64,000 nt of DNA from Trichomonas tenax (taxonomy: Eukaryota; Parabasalia; Trichomonadida; Trichomonadidae), in contig JALKBU010000074.1 of the NCBI GenBank assembly GCA_023091735.1, positions 1 to 64,000 of the forward strand, read 5' to 3'. Positions 28,515 through 39,562 of this stretch are shown here, one piece after another (position 1 is the first letter of the stretch; each line of letters opens with the position of its first letter). Both the position numbers and the translations under genes were made by a program. The notes beneath the pieces are model-generated. The model did not search any database, had not been told where the DNA came from, and saw only the letters and a list, made by a program, of their open reading frames with translations.

Positions 28515-31500
28515 ATGTCATTTGCAAATAAAAATTTCATGAGCTTATCACCTTTCACGTATGTTGTCGACAGAATCATAGATTCGGTCAAAGAGGAGAT
28601 CAACAATACGTGCAGGAACAACGACAAAAGCTTATATTGGTTCAATCCCGATGTTTTTCTGCAATTAACAAATAGAAATATCTTACAGTGCTTGAAATCA
28701 CTAAAACAACTCGATGATAAGTTATCTTACACCCATTTGATCATACAGATACTTAACCATTTGGATAGATTTCAAGTAAAAGATGAGAATGAAGAACATT
28801 ATCAATTTCTTGAAGTTCTTTTTCATTTATTATCATTTCTCACGGAAGTACCTGATGATAAAAGCGCGGAATTGATATTCGCGAAGGTTGTTACGCATCA
28901 ATTTTTTCTAAAGAATGAAAATCTCTACAAAACGTGCATAATTCCATTCTACAATTGCATATCCAACAACACAAGCTTTCATTCGCAAGTTCTTTTCAAC
29001 TTAAATTTTCAATTCAATTCGAATTTTCCACAATTCATTAAAATATTGATAATCTCGACGAACAATGCAGATGTATTCTTCCAAGTGCTTTACAAAATCG
29101 ACACAATTGTGGATATATACGAAGAAAGAAATCTATCGATAATATTTTTAGGTTTTACAAGAGTTTTTGCAACATTCGCAGTTGAACATCAAAGCGAAAT
29201 GATTAAAGTACTTCAGCAAGTCGATAAAACAAAGATATTCCAAACATTTAAAAAATTATATGCAAAATTCAAAAAATCTGAGTTTGCGCATAACATTTTA
29301 GCATTTATGCTGATGCTTGTCTTATATAACAATAGCAACATTGACGATCCATCAATTGTCGCACATTTCTTCCATTCATTCAAAAATGCAGAGAAATCGA
29401 AAAATGTTGTTCCTTTGAGTTTAGGAATGTACGAAATTCTTTTTATTAATCACATTGCAGGGTCAGACAAATACATGAATTATTTCGAGCCCATAGAGAA
29501 AATTAAAACCAATTTTCTGAGATTAACTTCGAACAAGTTATTATATGAAAAGTTCCACCTTTTCCTTCATTACTTCGGTGCGCTTGAATATTTTATCAGT
29601 TCTAGTCCAATTTTGATCCAAATAGAGACATTGTTTGTAAGAATTTCATCAATGATCATCTCTTATTATGATTCCGCGGATTTCATAAAACTCCACAAAA
29701 ATATCATCAAAAACACAGTTTTGTCGCTTCTTTCGAATATTATTAACTCACAAGAAGAAGTTCCAGATTTCAAATCAAATGATATCGAAAGAATAATTTC
29801 ATTATTCACAAGTCCAACTAATTTAGAATTCGCGATTGTTTCTAACGAATTGAATGAATTACACGAAATAACCCCAGCAACAAAAGAAATTAAATTATTC
29901 TTCGATATATTCGAGACAATACCAAATATCTTGAATTTCATTACACTTGTTTTGAAAGTAACAAAAGCTCGTCCAGAGAAAATCGGTCCAAAACTTGTTC
30001 AATTCATGAGAAATCTCTTCATTCCATGGGATCCTTATTTCACATTATTCGAAAAAATGAGAGACAAAGAAATTGCATCTTATTTATATAATATTTGTCA
30101 AAACTTTTTATCTGTTTTAACATCAATCGATGTTTCGCATGTTTCGAGTCTCGACTATCTTGAAGTCATTGCGCAAGAATTCTTGAACTTTTCATATATA
30201 GTATTGCGTGAATCACTTAAGAAATATCAACCAAACATTTTCCAATCATTTGTTCAATCACTCGCTGATTTAGATCTTGTTTTCAGAACAGTTTGCTTTG
30301 AAGCAAGCAAAGAATGGCTTCAAAGAGTCTCAAATATATATGAGAAAACAAACACTCTTGTGTATGGACAAAAGACGAAATTGTGGCCATCAGAAAATGC
30401 ATGGAAAGAACTTGTTAAAATTCCATTTAGATGGCACCATTGCTCTCCAAAAATCTATTTCTCGGTGATGGATAAACTCACTTTCGAAGCTCCTTATATT
30501 GACGAATTTCGCGTTAAGTACACAACAAGAATATTCTCTGAAGAAAATATTAAAGACGAATATCTTCAAGCAGCATCAAAATCTGCAGTAACATTTGGCG
30601 TTTCTTTATTGAAAGCAATTCACAAAGAGATGAATAATGTTTTATCAAATCTCTATGGAATATATTTACAACGCGTTAATAATATCGTTAAAGTATGCAA
30701 TGCACTAGTTTCAAATCCACAAATTGCAGCCAATCCAATATGCGGCGATCTCTGTATCCAATTTTTCGAAATCGTAATGACCGAAGGAATTTCAAGCACT
30801 GAATTAGAAACATTGTCTATGAATATTTTCGAATTTATTGGAATGATATCAAATTGCATTGGTTATCAATCAAGATACAATATTATTCTTTTGCTGACAG
30901 ATCTTTTAGCTTATGAATTACATAAGACTGCAAATCACATCATTCTTAAAAATGCAGTGAAATCATATTCATACCTTCTCAAAGACTTTAAGTTTTTCCA
31001 GAAAATCGATCATGCTTCACTATTCCATGAATATATGCTTGCACGCGAAGATATTGTCTATATAATTAAATGCTTGAAGAGAACAGCTGCTGAGTTTGTT
31101 AAAAACAAAATCGACACAGAATACATCGTTTCCGCTTTTTGCAGTTTGATTGCCAATAACTTCTCACTTTGCATTGACTATTTCAACAAATTGGGCGAAT
31201 CAACAATCATTGATTCAGTCATCGTTCCTGTTATTTCATCAATTACTCGTGATCTCGTCATGAAATCATCACCGAAAGTTGGCCAAGATTATATCGAAAA
31301 CGAATACTTCACATTCAAATTCTCTGATGTTATAGATGAAAACAATGCTGTTCCAGAGTACCACAGCGCTGCTGTTGACTATGCATGGTTCTACGGAAAA
31401 CACAGAGATTTATTGCAGTTTGTAATGAAAAATGGATCTGAAAAGATAAAGAATCAGTTCTTCACTGCATATTTCCAAAGGTGTGGAGCAGATATAGACT

Positions 31501-34088
31501 TCAATGATATCATTAATGCATATGAAAATGGAACAGTTATCAATTGGTCCGACAAATTTAAGCTCAATGAAGAGTTCGAATTTTTCTTCAGTTGTTATGA
31601 CGGAAAAGCAAACAACCTTTCACTGTTTCAGACATTTTTCGTCCTTTCATTCTTCTCAGATCCATACAGATATGGAATCATCAAAGAATTCGAGATTAAC
31701 AAAGTTATTGCATTTGTGGATTTCATTTCAAAGAGTCTTATTTTCACTCGAAAGTTCGATAATGAATTAACGCTTCATAGGCCATTGCTTAATCAGCCAA
31801 ACATTCATGATGTACATGAGAGAGCATTAAAGTATCTTCCTAACAAGAAGATACCAAAAGATAATTGCAAATCCACAGACAAATTCAAGAATCTTTCAAC
31901 AGAAGTTATTGCAAAAATGAGAAGTTGCAACATTATCACACCAATACCTGGAGAACCAAGAGCGAAGCTCGTAAGACTTGAGAGGCTGCATCCAGAGGAT
32001 ATTAAGTACTTTGGAGATTTCTTCCTTGGCCATTTCCTTGCTTCTGTAAAGAGTTTCGTTGTTGTCGATATCTATGGTGCGAATATTACAGACTTTGAAG
32101 AATTCCATAAGCAAGTTGTATATATCTTCAAGGAGATGGGCGAAATATTCGAGAATGTTTATATTTTGAACCTCACGAAGAATGCTTCAGGTTTCTTCAA
32201 CAGTTATAGAGATGAAGAGTGGACGGCAGTTATTTCAATTATGAATGATCCAAACTCGATTTTCGAGATATTCCCATTGCTGACATTACCAATTAATTCT
32301 CTCAGATTCAATTTCAACTTAACAACAGTTACAGTTCCTTCTGGATTACAGGCTAATATCAGTTTCTCAAGAAGAGCTCTAGATATCACTGCTCCAGGAG
32401 ATGTATTGACAATACCGCGTGCAACAAGAGTTTTGTCAGTTCCTTTGGATTTAATCACGAAGATAGAGATATGCGAAAAGAATCTTGACATTCAATATTC
32501 TGCTGATTTGCATGCTCAGTTAACAAGTCCTTCTCCTCAAGCAGTTTCGAAAGTAATTCAAGTCAAACGCGCAGGAATTTTCATCAGGCAAAAATTCATG
32601 CCAACGTATGTTTCTCATCCAAGATTCGAAGATTATACAGCTGCAACAATATCAATGATATCTTTTGCAAGTCATGATATTAGTGCAGCAGCTGTTAATT
32701 TATTCTTCAGACTTATATCAGAGAATTATGTTGGATTTGTTGGAAGCAGATACGCTTATCCATCGCAAGAGTGGGTAATACAAAAATTGTTTAGTATTCC
32801 TGATGGTTTTGAAATCTTCACGAGGTATCTTGAAATGTCGAGAATGAACCCAGAAACATCACATTATTTGTCATTAGGACTAAGTCACATGGATAATGAG
32901 CAAATAAGAAAATTAGTTTTGAGATTATCCAAAGGCGATGATATTGATGAAATCCTTTGGAGCAAGACACCAATCGACAAAGCTGCAATTGTTCTTAGTT
33001 CGTCTGTCAGCGTTTCAAAGAAATTCCCATTCGAGCTCGCTCAGATATCTTTGGAAGGTGTTCCAGACTTTATTCGTGACAAGAAGATTTCCAAAGAACT
33101 CCTTGACAACACTATTAGAATGCTTCCTTCTGTCATTTTAAGTATTCAAACAATTCCTCATGGTTTTGAATCAGTTGTATTCGGCTTTTGCATTGAAAAA
33201 TTTGCGAGAATTAACCAAATCGATACTTCTCTTCTTGCTTTCGCAGAATCTGTTTGTATTCGTCATAAATCTCCTTTATTCATTGGAGATGAAATCGAAG
33301 ATATCAAGAAAGATCTCGATGCAAGTGATATCTTTGAGTTCATTCAACATTTCAGAGGAATCTGCTACAGAACAAATTGCGGAAAGGAGTTTGATGCGAT
33401 GTTTGCAAACAAAACAACACCAATTGCAATTCTTTGCAGATCACTCTTTGATGAGGATCTCGAGAAACTTTCTGAAGAATGCCTCAAGGCATTTGAAAAA
33501 TCAGGTGTTTCAAATTCAGGATATTTGTTAATAACACTTCTCGGATTACTTGATTCACTTCCAAATAAAGTCACGCATTACGCTAAGACTGCTATTGATT
33601 TCGGAAGAAGAGACATCAAGATGTCCATCAAGTTATTAATCAAGTGCTTCGAAATGAATCAGAACATTGCTGGACCAAATATTACAACAATCGTCTCATC
33701 AATGAAAGATGTGTTGTTGAATATTATTTCATCAGGTGATGCTTTAAAGCTTTTCAAGTGCATCAAGCAAACACAACATTTGACACCAGAAGAATCTTCT
33801 ATTTTGTCCATCCCTCTTTACGTTTTCGATCCAGATGATTCATTAACTACGAACTTGATTCCATCAGAGTTCACAGTCAATTACATGCTTGATATCCTTC
33901 AAATGAATACAATCAGTGTTAAGCAACTTAATAGAGTTCTAGACTTCCTTGCAAAAGCGCAGCAAGCGATGAACGATCAAACAGAAGAAAGATTGTATCA
34001 AGAAATATATTCAAGGATGTTCAACGAGAATACATTCGAGACAACGAAGAAACTTACAGCAATTATACAACTATTGAATCTTCACTAA
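28515..34088 (+). CDS. Very large helical-solenoid protein, unrecognised
   Basis: 1,857 residues in one uninterrupted frame, starting at ATG 28515; the preceding GTG is rejected. It is mainly helical with Leu/Phe/Ile-rich pairs, consistent with a HEAT/ARM-like solenoid. A stretch around residues 1150-1370 looks more globular (RAKLVRLERLHPEDIKYFGD, FLASVKSFVVVDIYGANITD). No membrane helices, signal peptide, nucleotide-binding motif, HECT or RING domain is visible. It could be a giant scaffold or tethering protein. Uniform coding quality over 5.6 kb supports a functional gene. Confidence 0.75.
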   Translation: MSFANKNFMSLSPFTYVVDRIIDSVKEEINNTCRNNDKSLYWFNPDVFLQLTNRNILQCLKSLKQLDDKLSYTHLIIQILNHLDRFQVKDENEEHYQFLEVLFHLLSFLTEVPDDKSAELIFAKVVTHQFFLKNENLYKTCIIPFYNCISNNTSFHSQVLFNLNFQFNSNFPQFIKILIISTNNADVFFQVLYKIDTIVDIYEERNLSIIFLGFTRVFATFAVEHQSEMIKVLQQVDKTKIFQTFKKLYAKFKKSEFAHNILAFMLMLVLYNNSNIDDPSIVAHFFHSFKNAEKSKNVVPLSLGMYEILFINHIAGSDKYMNYFEPIEKIKTNFLRLTSNKLLYEKFHLFLHYFGALEYFISSSPILIQIETLFVRISSMIISYYDSADFIKLHKNIIKNTVLSLLSNIINSQEEVPDFKSNDIERIISLFTSPTNLEFAIVSNELNELHEITPATKEIKLFFDIFETIPNILNFITLVLKVTKARPEKIGPKLVQFMRNLFIPWDPYFTLFEKMRDKEIASYLYNICQNFLSVLTSIDVSHVSSLDYLEVIAQEFLNFSYIVLRESLKKYQPNIFQSFVQSLADLDLVFRTVCFEASKEWLQRVSNIYEKTNTLVYGQKTKLWPSENAWKELVKIPFRWHHCSPKIYFSVMDKLTFEAPYIDEFRVKYTTRIFSEENIKDEYLQAASKSAVTFGVSLLKAIHKEMNNVLSNLYGIYLQRVNNIVKVCNALVSNPQIAANPICGDLCIQFFEIVMTEGISSTELETLSMNIFEFIGMISNCIGYQSRYNIILLLTDLLAYELHKTANHIILKNAVKSYSYLLKDFKFFQKIDHASLFHEYMLAREDIVYIIKCLKRTAAEFVKNKIDTEYIVSAFCSLIANNFSLCIDYFNKLGESTIIDSVIVPVISSITRDLVMKSSPKVGQDYIENEYFTFKFSDVIDENNAVPEYHSAAVDYAWFYGKHRDLLQFVMKNGSEKIKNQFFTAYFQRCGADIDFNDIINAYENGTVINWSDKFKLNEEFEFFFSCYDGKANNLSLFQTFFVLSFFSDPYRYGIIKEFEINKVIAFVDFISKSLIFTRKFDNELTLHRPLLNQPNIHDVHERALKYLPNKKIPKDNCKSTDKFKNLSTEVIAKMRSCNIITPIPGEPRAKLVRLERLHPEDIKYFGDFFLGHFLASVKSFVVVDIYGANITDFEEFHKQVVYIFKEMGEIFENVYILNLTKNASGFFNSYRDEEWTAVISIMNDPNSIFEIFPLLTLPINSLRFNFNLTTVTVPSGLQANISFSRRALDITAPGDVLTIPRATRVLSVPLDLITKIEICEKNLDIQYSADLHAQLTSPSPQAVSKVIQVKRAGIFIRQKFMPTYVSHPRFEDYTAATISMISFASHDISAAAVNLFFRLISENYVGFVGSRYAYPSQEWVIQKLFSIPDGFEIFTRYLEMSRMNPETSHYLSLGLSHMDNEQIRKLVLRLSKGDDIDEILWSKTPIDKAAIVLSSSVSVSKKFPFELAQISLEGVPDFIRDKKISKELLDNTIRMLPSVILSIQTIPHGFESVVFGFCIEKFARINQIDTSLLAFAESVCIRHKSPLFIGDEIEDIKKDLDASDIFEFIQHFRGICYRTNCGKEFDAMFANKTTPIAILCRSLFDEDLEKLSEECLKAFEKSGVSNSGYLLITLLGLLDSLPNKVTHYAKTAIDFGRRDIKMSIKLLIKCFEMNQNIAGPNITTIVSSMKDVLLNIISSGDALKLFKCIKQTQHLTPEESSILSIPLYVFDPDDSLTTNLIPSEFTVNYMLDILQMNTISVKQLNRVLDFLAKAQQAMNDQTEERLYQEIYSRMFNENTFETTKKLTAIIQLLNLH

Positions 34089-34794
34089 TTTAATGCGATT
34101 TATTGCCAATGTTTTATTAAATATTTGTTTTATTCATATTTTAACTTTTGATACTATATTTCATACCTTGATAATGTAATTAAAGTTAAAACGAATCCTC
34201 AACCACATTCTTCTACAAATTTACTTTCATATTTGGTGAAATGAATTCTTTGCAGTTCATTTTTTCTCATTCTGATATCCAGGAGTTTTCTCGTAGATCT
34301 TTGAGCATAAACATTAGCTTTTATTAAAAATCCATTATGTAGTTAAAGCATTCATTACCAAATCCCAAACTTTTATCTTGATACCAAAGTTTACATCATG
34401 TCACTTTTATTAGCGAATTATTGAATTTTTTAGGTTCCGAGACATGTTTTGAAAGGAGAAAACCAAAAATTCATATCAAATTCCTACTTAAACTATATTT
34501 TTCAACAAGTGAAGAAAAATTACAAAATGAATAAATGTAAAATAAAACCTTTGGAAAAAAATACGAATGACCAACTTAGAAACGTTAATTTTACGCTAGA
34601 AATCGAGAATAACAACAGACACAATGAGCACAGACATATGATCACAGTTATCCATAGAAGGAACCTGTGAGAAAATTTCAAACTTCAAATTTGATAATTT
34701 TTTTGGCTGCAAAAAGACTTTACTTCATCACCACATTATGTGCACAGTCTTAAAATTTTTGTGATAAAATTTTAATTAAAAATATCATTGCTAT
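34089..34794. other. Intergenic region, no gene recognised
   Basis: About 700 bases. A frame at 34449-34670 encodes 73 Asn/Lys-rich residues without family resemblance, and I do not call it a gene. Confidence 0.4.
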
Positions 34795-36024
34795 AAACTG
34801 ATGTGCGAAAAATGATACTAATACAATTTTTTGAGATGTTTACAAATCCAAATGGAGAGTTTTGATTCTTGCACCAAAATTGTGTAAAACGAGTCTTTGA
34901 TACCTTCAGCTATAAATGGGTATCAATATTCAATACACCACTTCATTACCACTGATATTATTCGGAACATTTTCCATTTTGTATTTACATTATACGAAAT
35001 TTGACTTCAAATCTCAAGCTCTAAGACTTACCCATGATGCAAATTAAAAATTTGGCCGAACATTTTGAAATTGTAGGTTATTAAAAAATTCATCATTAAA
35101 AAAACGTTAAAATTGCTTGAATGCCATCTCCATATACTTTCTACAGTTTTGTTAATATCTTCTCAAAGAATTGCTGTTCAATTTAAAACTTTCAAAATCT
35201 GAATATTGAAATCAACTATTTATTTCATGTTACTGCTTAGGATTCATTTACAGTTTGTGTAGCTAGAGTGCAAAGGATGGATTATTCATTTTGTTTACTT
35301 TTGATGATATTCAAAAGAATACATAATGATTTGTAGCCTAAAGAGAGCATCATTACTAATTTTCTACATTACTTATCTCATTAATGATGATTCCAATATC
35401 TTAATCTTGATATTTCAAATAAAGATATTAAAATCCATTGCGAACCCATTGAATTTTCATCAAACCAATGAAAAATCGCTATGAACTTGTAGCATGTAAC
35501 TATTTTACTTTGCCTTAATATGTTCTAGAAGCTCTTAAAACCGTATCGAAAACATTCCTTGAAAGACTTTCTTCATATGATGAATTAAATTAGAGCATTG
35601 ATCACTTGTATCCCAGGAGAATAGAATTTTAGTAGCACTCTTCCCAGAATATTCAATATATGATTGATATGTAATTTGACTTCATACCTACCGAAGTCTT
35701 ATTGTTTTGCATATTTTTTGTTGCTATTATTGTTTTTGTTTTGTTTTACAAAAGAATTATTGTTTAATGGCCTAGTTTAGAGGATTTCAGATCTGATATT
35801 CTCTGAATTTTAGGTATTTTTCATTCTTTCATATACAGAGATATGAACCATAGTTTTATGTTGATCGCCAACCTTGTTCGCGATTTTTCCTTCAAACACA
35901 CGAGGCTAAAAATTCATATGTGCGAAAAATGATACTGGATGACCAAATAATTTCTAAACATCTCACTTAATTTTTCAATGGGTTCTCTCAACTTCCGATA
36001 GTATCATTTTTCGCACATCAGTTT
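34795..36024. mobile_element. 1.23 kb non-autonomous element with perfect 26-base TIRs
   Basis: Positions 34795-34820 (AAACTGATGTGCGAAAAATG...) and the reverse complement of 35999-36024 are identical over 26 bases. A 19-base direct copy of the TIR core sits inside at 35918-35936, so the right end can also fold back on itself across about 60 bases. Inside the TIRs, GAGATGTTTA(C/G)AAAT recurs at both ends. No transposase frame is present. The terminal 325 bases are homologous to 54440-54765. No target-site duplication is obvious. Confidence 0.75.
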
Positions 36025-36497
36025 TCTAAAGCACAGTTTATCGTTTGTCATTTTAACCGCTTTTTTCATTATTGAAAAAGCCAAAAATTTTTATTTGATA
36101 AATAAAAACCATATAGCAATATAATCATGAATATTAATTAATGGTAAATTGAGAGTAGTTTGAAAAATCTTAAAATTGTGAGCATAAAACATTTTATTTA
36201 AATGATTCACACACATGTGTAATCAATAATATCGAGAAATAAACAGTTTATTTTTTATGAAAAGGTGGTTGAAAAAAAATTCCTTAATTTTATGAAAAAT
36301 AGATTCAACACTTTCCATTGATTATATCTCATGACTGTCTTTTTTGTAAACTTCATAAAATATCATTGGATTGAGAAGTTTATATAAAAATGACAAATGA
36401 TTTTATGCTCAAATCCCTATCAATGCATATTAATAGCCAATTTTTATTTTTCGGATAAATAAATTGAGAACAATTTCAATCTTTTCATTATTTTTTG

Positions 36498-38868
36498 ATG
36501 CTAAATATCCTTTTTGACTTAGCTTCAGCCAGTAATTTCTCATACCAATGGGTTAACAATTGGAACAGGATTCAGATGTACATGAATCAGACAAAAATAA
36601 TCGATTGGATGCAATTTGGTTATCGAATTCGAGGAGAATATTGGCGTTAGATACCAGAAAACACGAAAAGATTTGCTTTCTACAATGGAAACATTATAAA
36701 TAGTTCCATAATATTACCTGAAAACGAGAACAAATTTATCTTCGAACTTACAATTCAAAATAATCGAACGATTACACGAGATTTCGACTTTTGGATATAT
36801 TCGCAGCCTCAAATAGGAGGTAAAAGAAACTTAAAACGCGACATGTTCAAAGATTGGAGAGGAGTTAAAATAACAGATCCAAACACCAATAACGGCTTCC
36901 TTTGCCTTGGGATTGGAGGAGATTATGCAAATCAATCAAATTGGGAATACAACTATGAACCTGGCACAAATACAACACAGCAATACACTTTCACAAGTAC
37001 GAACTATCTCAATATTCTTTGGAAAAACCTAAAAATTTCTGACACAAACATCACAAAACTCTCCTTTACATTCACTGACTTTACAATTTTGAAAAAAAGT
37101 TACAACATCTCAGTTGACATCGAGTTCTCGCCAAGTTACAGGCATCGCCAAGATGTGCAGGTTACAGGAAATGAAGAGTCGTTCGAGATCAATAGAGAAC
37201 TCAGCATTTATTACAAGTTCAATGGTGGTCCTTCACATCTTGTCGAACAATTTAATGCTACAGAAGAACAAGTTATCTTTTCATTTGTTGTAAGCTTTAA
37301 TTTACCCAATGGAAGAGGGAAGTATGGTATGGCAATTTGGACCCAAACAAATGACGCCGTTTCTGATTTACGGTTTTATCATACATTTATCGTTACAACT
37401 ATTCCAACATTGAGATTCCAAAACATTCTGAACACTGTATATTACCCAGAGTCATTAGTTTATCTGGATTTCATAGGCTATGATGAACATTATGCTCGAC
37501 TAGTTTATAAATTTGACAATGGGCAATTATATGATAGTGTACACGATTGGTATAATTATGAGAGAAGGAGATATTATTCGATTTTATTACCAAATCTAGG
37601 AGAAGGAATGCACAAACAGCCTTAGCGAAACTATTTATGGCCACGCGTGCATCGAAGTTGATGTCAGTATATTCGATGATACAGACTTCTGGGTTTACTA
37701 TCAGATCGACAATCTGCCAGAGAATTGCATTTCATCGAAGATCCAGAGTTTCTTCGAGATCGAGCGCCGCGCTCTTCAGATCGAGATCCCAGCCAGATCG
37801 ATCTCACTTGGAGACCACACACTCAAGATATACGTCAAGGATGAGTTCAGCTCTATGTCTGATCCGATCATTCACAACTTCAAATATCTCGATAAATATT
37901 CGACACCTGAGCTCAAAGTCGACGCGCAAATCAAACCTTACAGGTATGGATTCTTCGAGACGATCACTTTCAAGTCCAATCAACGAGCACGACAGACATC
38001 ATCACTCTCTATCTCCTATTCGACTTCGAAGATTATTTCACAATCCACAGTTACATCTCTGATGGAGGGAAACACGAGTACACGTACACGTTCCACGTCC
38101 CATTCGTTGAGGACTTCCACTTCTTCAGCGTCATAGCAAAGAACCAGGACGGTGTCTGCTCTAGGTTTGTGACATACGCCTTCGAGGTCAGGATGAATCC
38201 AGGTCTCGAGTTCAAGCAGCCTCTCAAAGTCTCTTACAGGGCAGACGCAGTGATCACGATCACAGGGTATGCAGTCAACTTTCAGCCTGGAACACTCCTC
38301 AGCGTCTTCTACAAGCTCGACAACGGTGACGAGATTCCAGGAGGAAGAGTCAGGATTAACGGTGACTTCAAGACGGACTTGTTCACGTTCGATGTTCACC
38401 CATCGCGAGATGTCAACATCCACAGCATCAGGATATGGATCGAGAGCAACAATAGGGACGTCTACGGAATCAGCGGAAACTTCATCGTCAACTCGAGGCC
38501 TCGAAATCAGTTTCTTCGACACAACATTCAGAAAGTACATTCTTTGGCCTATCATCGTCGGTGTTGTTGTGTTGGTGATCATCATTGTTGTCATTATTGT
38601 ATACTATCTCAAGAACCGCAAAGAGGAAAGTTCCGAAGAAGAGGAAGCGGTGGAAATGAAGACAGAAACTACGCAGTTTGTGACAACCGAAGACACAATG
38701 GTAACCAGCGAGAATCCTCTCTATTCTTCATCTGGACGTGAGGATGATCCATTCCGAGAAGATTTCCAAGAAGATGATCGAATCACAGAAGGAAACGACA
38801 ATGTAATTAATGATGACATTGAAGATGAAGATATAGACGATGCTGGCGTTAACGAAGTCAATTTATGA
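36498..38868 (+). pseudogene. Decayed large surface membrane protein
   Basis: A continuous protein can be followed across three frame changes (near 37615, 37990 and 38510) and an early TAG at 36648-36650. It shows repeated beta-rich extracellular modules (motifs such as LSIYYKFNGG, FWVYYQIDNLPEN and LLSVFYKLDNGDEIPG, each introduced by a Pro/Leu-Val-rich strand). Near the C-terminus are a membrane helix (IIVGVVVLVIIIVVIIVYYL) and an acidic cytoplasmic tail ending VNEVNL. An Inr-like TCATTATTTTTT precedes the ATG at 36498. The repeated KLD(N/D)G-type modules resemble large surface families of trichomonads. The 3' half is GC-richer than the 5' half. Confidence 0.75.
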
Positions 38869-38871
38869 TTT

Positions 38872-39361
38872 ATTTTATTAAATTGCGTTTATTTCATTTA
38901 CGATTCTTTGTTTTCATGATATGTGATTTTTAATGATATTTCGACTTCTACAAATCACGATATGTATATTCCATTATTAAGCATTACCATGTCAACGTGA
39001 TTTTGAATTGTTGAAGACTTCTAACAGTATTTTTACATGTTTCATTCGCCATTAATTCATACTAATGATGATTGCATCCTTCGTTATCTCTCGTCTAATA
39101 AATCTATTTCCATGAAAAAGTAATGAAGCATCGAACAACATTGAAAGCAAATCCAGATTTATACTCAATAATTATGTATCTATACAATTAAAACGAACTC
39201 CTTGAAGATGGCTTCATGAAATTTTTGCAGCGAATTATTGAGAACAAAGGCGTTGATGAAAGTTTTATTTATTGTGTAATTATCAATCAAAAAGTGATTT
39301 GGCATAAAAAAGCCAAAATAAAAACTAAATACAACAAAGATATAGTATATTCCATCAATAA
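38872..39361. other. Intergenic region, no gene seen
   Basis: About 490 AT-rich bases. Overlapping short frames on both strands near 39180-39509 show no family features. Confidence 0.4.
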
Positions 39362-39562
39362 AAGTGTTTCTCAGTTCATTTTTCAGCAAGAATCATTCAG
39401 ATTAATCCACCGAAAAATTATATTCCTCCAGAATTGGAATCTGAAGTTCAAATCCAAAGGCTTGTCGATGGTGTATCGGAGAGCACTGTTGATGATGTCG
39501 AAAAGGTGATTTTTGAAACAGATATTAATGACATACCCTTCATTTTACAAATTTTAGTCAAA

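Noticed and set aside
34449..34670. Small gene of 73 residues
   Set aside because: Low-complexity Asn/Lys-rich translation, no domain and no promoter motif close to the ATG.
34795..36024. Maverick/Polinton or other autonomous transposon
   Set aside because: Only 1.2 kb, with no integrase, polymerase or transposase frame.
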